Shown in pieces: positions 58,887 to 64,000 of a DNA stretch of 64,000 nucleotides. The stretch's first letter is position 1. Each line of letters starts with the position of its first letter. The translations under genes and the position numbers were made by a program. The stretch is from CADEED01 sp963711635 (lineage in GTDB: Bacteria; Pseudomonadota; Gammaproteobacteria; Steroidobacterales; Steroidobacteraceae), in the NCBI GenBank assembly GCA_963711635.1, contig CAVQEZ010000002.1, positions 21,068-85,067 on the forward strand, in the 5' to 3' direction. The notes below the pieces were generated by a model. The model searched no databases. It was given only the letters and a program-made list of their open reading frames with translations, and had not been told where the DNA came from.

Positions 58887-60100
58887 TCAGGAGGCAGATG
58901 CTCGCGGCGCCGCCAGCGCGTCTGCGACAGACTCGCGGCGGACAGGATGCAGTACACGGTCGCGCCACGCCAGGACGGGGCGCTCCACGGCGGCATAGAG
59001 CGCCCAGGCCGACACCGACGACAGCACGAGATACCACGGGAGAAATGCCAGCCACTGTGCGGTCGTGGACGGCGTGGTGCCGCCGAGCATCGCGCGGCTC
59101 CCGGCCACGGCCACAGGAATCACCATCATGTGCGTCAGGTACAGCGAGAACGAGCCGAGGGCAAGGGGCCTCCACCCGGCCCACGCCAGGCAGCGGCTGT
59201 AGCTGCCGCCGCCGCTGACACAGGCCAGGACCATGGCGCCGAAGCCCACGCCGACCGCCGCCGGCGTCGCCACGATCGTCCACCAGCCGATGCTGCCCGA
59301 GCAGCGTCGCCGGCGCCAGCGCCGCCAGCAGCGCCGCGGCGCCGCACCAGAACACGGCTTCGCGCGTCCGCGGCCGCAGCACCTCGGCCCGCAGGTGCAC
59401 GCTGGCCCAGGCGATGCCGAAGCCGAGCACCAGCGACTCGCACGTCAAGTGGAACGGGCTGCGAAACGCCGGGAAGTACGCCGGCGTAGCGCGAGCGGCG
59501 CCGCCACGTCGCGCGCCGCGATCGCGCGCGACACGACCGGCACGAGCCACAGCGCCAGCAAGCGCCGCGCCCTGCAGCCACGGTCGCCGCGGCACTGCGC
59601 ACGAGCGGCGAGCGCGAGCAGCGGCGCCAGCAGATAGAACTTCTCTTCGGCGCCGAGCGACCAGAACGCCGGCACGAACACGCTGCCGGTGTAGTCCTGC
59701 AGCATCACGAGGTGGGCCGAGAAAGTCCGCGCCGCCTGGCGCCCACGCGCGCGCGCCCGTCAGGCCAATCGCGACGAGCGCGAGGCAGGTCCAGTAGGCG
59801 GGCACGATCCGCGTCACGCGCTTGAACCAGAAGCGGCCCCAGCCGTCGCTGCGCAACGCCTGGCGGCCGATCAGGAAGCCGCTCAGGACGAAGAACAGAT
59901 CGACGCCGATCCAGCCGTTCATCAGCAACGGCGTCAGGTCGAGGCCGCCCCAGCGGCGACCACCGGCCTGTAGGCGTCTTCGGAGATGAACGGGCGCAGG
60001 CTGTGGCGTGCGAGGACGAGCAGCGATGGCGAGCGCGCGCAGGCCGTCCAGCTCCGGCCAGTGAACGCCGCCGACGGACGGCGTGCGTCGAGTCGACGGA
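58887..60100 (-). CDS. Acyltransferase family 3 membrane protein (frameshifted)
   Basis: N-terminal WPELDGLRALAIA, then LDLTPLLMNGWIGVDLFFVL with FLIGRQAL, FWFKRVTRIVPAYWTCLALV, middle GSVFVPAFWSLGAEEKFYLL and C-terminal LGSFSLYLTHMMVIPVAVAG. These are the OatA/NodX-type motifs of an integral-membrane O-acyltransferase with about 10 helices. At least three frame changes occur (near 60020, 59720 and 59290). The exact start is uncertain; no good ATG lies before WPELDGL. It modifies a surface polysaccharide or other glycan, substrate unknown. It is adjacent to another membrane protein. Confidence 0.75.
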
Positions 60101-60109
60101 GCGACTGGC

Positions 60110-61197
60110 TGCCCTACGTCGCGGCCTGCGGCCGCGCGCTTGCGCCGTTTCCAGATCAGCGGCGTCCACGACGTAGTGGTGGAAGTTGATGCCCATGTAG
60201 ATGCCGAGCGTGACGCCGATGCCAGCCGACCCAGGACGAGCGACCGTGAACCGGTCCAGGCCCAGGTAGATGAAGGTCGAGATCGCGAGGCAGCAGCCGA
60301 AGTAGGACGCCACGCGGCCGAGGCTGGCTGATCCGCGACAGGAAACGGGCCTCGGGATCGATGCCGCCGGCGAAGCGCTTGACGTTCGACATCCACACCA
60401 CGAGCACGTACTGGAAGTTGTGCCAGACGTTGATGGCCAGCCAGCCGGCGTTGACGTCGTCGATCACGACGTAGGCGACCAGGAAGATGGCGATGTGCGA
60501 GACGACGAAGCCGCGTAGGCCGGAACGAACGTGCCCTGGGCGATCTGCCGCGCGCTGTCTGCAGCGACCCACGCGACCACGGCCATCGCGGCCAGCGACG
60601 CCGAGCGCCGACACGACGCATCCGGCGGCAGCACGAGCGGCCTTGACCGGCAGGCCCAGGAACTTGTCGCCCATCGTCGCGGACCGCGCCGCGATGCCGT
60701 AGATCGGCACCAGGTAGATCACGGCGTCCGTGACCACGTCCCGCGATCCCGGCCACCTGCCCTTCAGGCGTCGTCGCGGAAGTACATGCGCGCGATGCCG
60801 TAGCCCTGGCGCATGTAGTGGAACCACTGCAGGTACAGGAACGCCGACGCGATCACCCACGCGCCCGCCGTGTAGGCCAGGCCCAGGGTGGCCGCAGTCA
60901 TCAGCACGAGCAGATCGACGGCGAGGAATCGGTGCCGCGTCAGGCTGCCGCGTGTCGAACGCCATGCCGCGTGTAGGTCGCCACGACGTGGTGATAGCCC
61001 AGCAGCCACAGATCCGCGAAGAGCAGCGGCAGGTACAGACGCGGCTCGGCGACGGCCGCCGCGCCCACGAGCAGACCCGCCAGCGCGGGGCCGATGAGCA
61101 GCGTCCGATCGAAGGTGGTGGTGTAGATGACGCCGGACTGCCGCGCGAGCGGCCAGGTTGTGGAGTGCGCCGCGGCGCCGGCTGGTGGCGGTGACAT
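60110..61197 (-). CDS. His-rich polytopic membrane protein of unknown function (frameshifted)
   Basis: Starts MSPPPAGAAAHSTTWPLARQ at 61197 and has 7-9 hydrophobic segments. Histidines cluster at membrane edges: LLGYHHVVATYTRHG, YLQWFHYMRQGYGIARMY, LAINVWHNFQYVLVVWMSNV, and MGINFHHYVVDA plus IWKRRK at the end. Frameshifts are near 60970, 60770, 60640 and 60160. No known family was recognised with confidence; the spacing of His recalls diiron or haem membrane enzymes. It overlaps the frame of the preceding DinB gene as sequenced. Confidence 0.5.
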
Positions 61198-61292
61198 GCC
61201 GAGACGATGGAAGCTGCAATCGGCGTGCTGGGCCGCCGACGACCATCGCGCGCACTGGCGTGCACGAAGCGGCGGAGATCTGTAAGCGCCGA

Positions 61293-61815
61293 TTACAGTT
61301 TCGTCGGCCGGGCGCCCGAACCACACCCACGCGATGTAGTCCACGAGCGGCGGCTCGCCGCCCAGGCTGCGCAACCGCACGCTGACCTGCGCGCGGTGGT
61401 GGGTCGTGTGGTTCACCACCTGGAACACGGTCTCACCGACCGTGGGTGCCGACAGCGTGAGGCCCTTTTCGGCTTCGAGCGTCGCCGCCCAGGGGACGAT
61501 CAGCGCCTCGCCCAACCGATCGGGCGTCGCGGCGCTGAGGAACGCCTTCGCGTCCCCGTAGAAAGGGCGGCCCCAGGCGCGCAGGTCGCTCAGCGTGAAC
61601 TCCGAGGGCTGCCTGGCCACGATAGGGTCAGGCGGCTGTCCGGACCACAGCGCGACGAACAGGCGCTGCACCATGTGGATGTGGTGCAGGTAGTCGCGGA
61701 CGCCCACGTCCTCCAGCGCACGAGGCGTGGCCGCCACGGCGTTCCAGATTTCGCTGTCGGCCCACTCGGCATGGGCTACGAGGTCCTGAAGCGTTTCGCG
61801 ATCGAAGTGCGGCAT
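61293..61815 (-). CDS. DinB-family protein
   Basis: Starts MPHFDRETLQDLVAHAEWAD. The four-helix-bundle signature has metal-ligand histidines in RDYLHHIHMVQRLFVALWSG and VVNHTTHHRAQVSVRLRSLG, and the family end VDYIAWVWFGRP. Length about 170 residues if it stops at the TAA on the minus strand at 61295-61293, which is one frame off; as sequenced the frame reads on into the membrane protein. DinB proteins are metal-dependent hydrolases or thiol transferases with mostly unknown substrates. Confidence 0.78.
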
Positions 61816-61829
61816 CGACCTATCGGCGC

Positions 61830-62159
61830 TCACTCCTGATCGAAGAACTTCAGCACCATCGTGCCGTGGGTGGCGGCGCCGCCGGCGCGCAGCGCCGCGG
61901 CGACGAAAGTCGCCTCGACAATCTCCTCGCGCGTGGCCCCGGCCGCCTTGGCTGCCTTGGCGTGCGCTTCGATGCAGAAAGGACACTGCGTGGTGACGGC
62001 GACGCCGATGGCGATCAGCTCGCGGTATTTCTTCGGGATCGCGCCGTCCTTGCCGACGATGCTGTTCAGGTTCAGCCAGGCCTCGAACTCGGCGGGCGCA
62101 AGCTTGCGCATCTCGCGCATCAGCTTCTTGTCGGCAGGGTCGTGATAGTGGTCGCTCAT
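61830..62159 (-). CDS. AhpD-like carboxymuconolactone decarboxylase-family protein
   Basis: 109 residues with the AhpD signature VAVTTQCPFCIEAHAKAAKA (CxxC and His) and the preceding KKYRELIAIG. Such small all-helical proteins act as thiol peroxidase or disulfide-relay partners. It is complete and 14 bases before the DinB gene on the same strand, so the two may be an operon. Confidence 0.9.
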   Translation of the reverse strand: MSDHYHDPADKKLMREMRKLAPAEFEAWLNLNSIVGKDGAIPKKYRELIAIGVAVTTQCPFCIEAHAKAAKAAGATREEIVEATFVAAALRAGGAATHGTMVLKFFDQE

Positions 62160-62180
62160 ACGGGCTCCGGGTCGGGGCGT

Positions 62181-62998
62181 TTACCGCTGGATGTGATGAT
62201 CCTTGTTGAGCAACCGATTGCCGTCCTGTTCGGTGCAAGGCGGCGATTCCTCGAGCGGCTGCGTGGTTCGAGAGAGCGTCCGCGAAGCCAGCGTCCACGG
62301 CGCGCGTGAGGACGTTGGGATCGTGGACGGTGGCCTGCCAGACCAGGTCGCCGTCCTCCAGCCATAAGCGCTCGACGACGCGCAGCGCGTCGGTGTGAAA
62401 GTAGCCCTTCTCGCCAACCCAGGTGTCCTCGACGAAGTTGCGGACATCCACGACCAGCACGTCGCCCTCCCACTTCCCCACCGAGTCGCCGTAGTACGTG
62501 GGGTTGACGTCAGCATCGATGAGGACGCCCGTCGGTCGGGATCACGCGATAGGCGTCGCCCGACAGATCCTCGTAGAGGAAGATCAGCTCGTCGGCCAGT
62601 TGCACGATTTTCCGCGGCGGGCCGACGCGCGGCACGCCGGGGCGTCCGCAGTAGAACACCGGGTCGGTCTTGCTCTGGTTGGCCTCGAGGTCGTCCACCT
62701 TGGCTTGGAACTCCGGCTTGTAGGAAGGCGCGGCCGTCCACGGCTGGGCACGGCGGGCCTGGCCCACGACGCCGTTGACCTTGACGCGATCGATGCTGGT
62801 CGTCTTCGTCACGCCGCCTTCCGTGCGCGCAAGCCCGCTGCCGAGCGGCAGCCCCAGCCGCACCGACCAGTTGCCGCTCAAGTCCGGCCGCTTCGGCGCG
62901 GCCGCATCCGCCCGGGGCTTGCCGGCCTGTTGCGCGGAGGGGCCGGCCGCGAGGGCCAGCGAAGCCAGGGCCGCGATCATCAACCGATGCGTCGTCAT
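62181..62998 (-). CDS. Exported hypothetical protein of Acidobacteria type (frameshifted)
   Basis: Signal peptide MTTHRLMIAALASLALAAGP, then RPDLSGNWSVRLGLPLGSG and DPVFYCGRPGVPRVGPPRKI, VGKWEGDVLVVDVRNFVEDT, and a C-terminal HTDALRVVERLWLEDGDLVW. The DLSGxW and KWEGDTLVVDTxxF motifs are typical of a large family of acidobacterial exported proteins of unknown function. Indels lie near 62525 and 62290. Corrected length is about 272 residues. It is downstream of the DUF6152 gene by 11 bases. Confidence 0.7.
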
Positions 62999-63009
62999 TG
63001 CCTGCTCCT

Positions 63010-63386
63010 TCAACGGGCGCTGGTGGTTTCCAGCGAGTCGCCGTTGGCGAACGTGATCTTGCGCAGGTAGCCGTAGCGCGAGCCGTCCTGCGCCGGGAAG
63101 TAGCCGACAGTGACCGTCTGGCCCATGCCCTTGGCGAAGTCGGCGCGGTTCACGCCCACGCCCTTCCACCAAGCCGGCGGACTGCTCTGGAACCGCCAGG
63201 TGTCGACGCCACTCGCCGCCGGCACGTCCACCATGATGGCGATATGCGGGTTGATCCATTCGATCTTGGTCAGGGTGCCCACGGCGGTGGTGAGCTTTTT
63301 CTCGTCGAAGACCGCTGAGAGCGAATGGTGGCCCCACGCGGGAGCTTGTGCAAGGAAACGGCCAGGCCCAAAAGCAGCGTGCGCAT
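63010..63386 (-). CDS. DUF6152-like exported protein (frameshift in the leader)
   Basis: Start MRTLLLGLAVSL at 63386; after one indel near 63350 the frame continues LAQAPAWGHHSLSAVFDEKK and then VGTLTKIEWINPHIAIMVDV, with GYFPAQDGSRYGYLRKITFA near the end. The HHS..FD and WINPHxxI pattern is the DUF6152 signature, seen in exported proteins of Acidobacteria and Proteobacteria. About 125 residues. It is in a likely operon with the next gene. Confidence 0.72.
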
Positions 63387-63407
63387 GGGGACAATATTGC
63401 ACCACTT

Positions 63408-63435
63408 CCAGTCTTCAGTCTCCAGTCTTCAGTCT
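63408..63435. repeat. Two tandem copies of a 14-base repeat
   Basis: CCAGTCTTCAGTCT occurs twice in direct succession, followed by a partial copy (CCGGTC). It lies upstream of the DUF6152 gene and next to a strong hairpin. Confidence 0.7.
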
Positions 63436-63452
63436 CCGGTCCTGGCCTGACC

Positions 63453-63487
63453 GGCGGGACATCGATCGCAGGAATCGATGTCCCGCC
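63453..63487. repeat. Perfect 14-base stem hairpin
   Basis: GGCGGGACATCGAT and ATCGATGTCCCGCC pair perfectly around a 7-base loop. No T-tract follows, so termination is uncertain; could be an extragenic palindrome or a protein-binding site. Confidence 0.65.
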
Positions 63488-63509
63488 TGGGGAGCCTGTT
63501 CCTCCGAGT

Positions 63510-63791
63510 TCAGGCCGCTGGCTTAAGACTCCGACCATCGAGATTCGGCCCGAGAGTCCGTCGGAAGATTCTCATCAGACGTGCCTGCCATCCTCCACGA
63601 CGGTATTGAAAAGCGCACCTGCGAATCCGGTCCAGGGCGTCGACCGACAGCACAAGGCGGCCGGTCTTGCGATCGAGCATGTCCTGAAGGTTCACGAGCA
63701 AGCCCTGCCAGCCGCCCTTCGCCTTTGTGCTCGGGTGCTGACGATCGAGTTCGGCGATTTCAGACGGATTCAGTCGGACGATGAGATTCAT
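63510..63791 (-). CDS. Small conserved hypothetical protein
   Basis: 93 residues (MNLIVRLNPSEIAELDRQHP...). The start at 63791 has a GGAG box five bases upstream. The middle reads KGGWQGLLVNLQDMLDRKTG and the second half DRIRRCAFQYRRGGWQARLM, a pattern I associate with unknown proteins of mobile elements. An in-frame start 40 codons upstream has no ribosome-binding site. Function unknown. Confidence 0.55.
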   Translation of the reverse strand: MNLIVRLNPSEIAELDRQHPSTKAKGGWQGLLVNLQDMLDRKTGRLVLSVDALDRIRRCAFQYRRGGWQARLMRIFRRTLGPNLDGRSLKPAA

Positions 63792-64000
63792 ACTCACTCC
63801 TTCGATCGCCAGTGCCCGCAGCGGCGACCAATGCAAAGCGAACGCGCTTACGCGCGTCGGCGGGCAGGTCATCAAGCTGCGCAGGAGATGAGCTGAAAGC
63901 GCCGGCTTCATCAGATGCGCGTCCGGGGATCTGGTGACATGGCCCGGATACGCGGCTGCACACAGGTGCCGCTGTGTCGCTTGGTCGTTGAGGCCGGGCT
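63792..64000. other. Right end of the window
   Basis: No supported gene. Short ORFs only; nothing recognised before the window edge. Confidence 0.4.

Overview
This 64-kb window is GC-rich and, read gene by gene, looks like three or four pieces of different ancestry joined end to end. Positions 1 to about 45,300 carry a typical gammaproteobacterial housekeeping order (pilV-pilW-pilX-pilE, then ispH-lspA-ileS-ribF-murJ, rpsT, obg-rpmA-rplU, ispB), as in Xanthomonadales, Nevskiales or Steroidobacteraceae. A lower-GC AIPR-type fragment lies at 46.2-47.3 kb. Planctomycete-like genes (PVC-type cytochrome c, Gfo/Idh/MocA oxidoreductase, GntR/LacI-type regulator, PEP-CTERM and dockerin proteins) fill 47.4-53.6 kb. 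Very GC-rich, Acidobacteria (Vicinamibacteria)-like genes run from 53.7 kb to the end. Genes are cut at the joins near 47.3 and 53.68 kb, so a chimeric assembly is more likely than a mosaic chromosome. Many genes, including essential ones such as ileS, carry single-base frameshifts that look like sequencing indels.

The most interesting part is 12.8-30.7 kb. Fifteen tightly packed minus-strand genes encode a contractile phage-tail-like particle: sheath, tube, a very large tape-measure-position protein, a gpU-position protein, a VgrG-like spike, a PAAR-like tip, a gp25-like wedge and two baseplate J-type proteins. No capsid, terminase, lysis, integrase, ClpV, TssJLM or eCIS-type AAA ATPase gene is present. 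A near-consensus sigma-54 promoter lies directly upstream of the first gene, and the gene beyond it encodes a sigma-54 activator without a sensor domain, so regulator and particle appear to form one unit. The seventh gene overlaps the tape-measure-position gene by 4 bases and encodes a protein with a PD-(D/E)XK-nuclease-like signature, a candidate cargo toxin.

A tRNA-Pro(CGG) gene follows at 31.04 kb. Its 3' end is repeated imperfectly 4 kb downstream, bracketing a possible small island with a GH88/105 hydrolase and a GMC dehydrogenase pair. Next come a hypothetical membrane-anchored protein, a small secreted protein, a Tat-exported epoxide hydrolase, two tandem (broken) TonB-dependent receptors and an OmpR-type two-component system. 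The Acidobacteria-like end holds a cupredoxin/HD-GYP pair, a two-subunit molybdenum hydroxylase, an acyltransferase, membrane and DinB proteins, an AhpD-like protein and small exported proteins.
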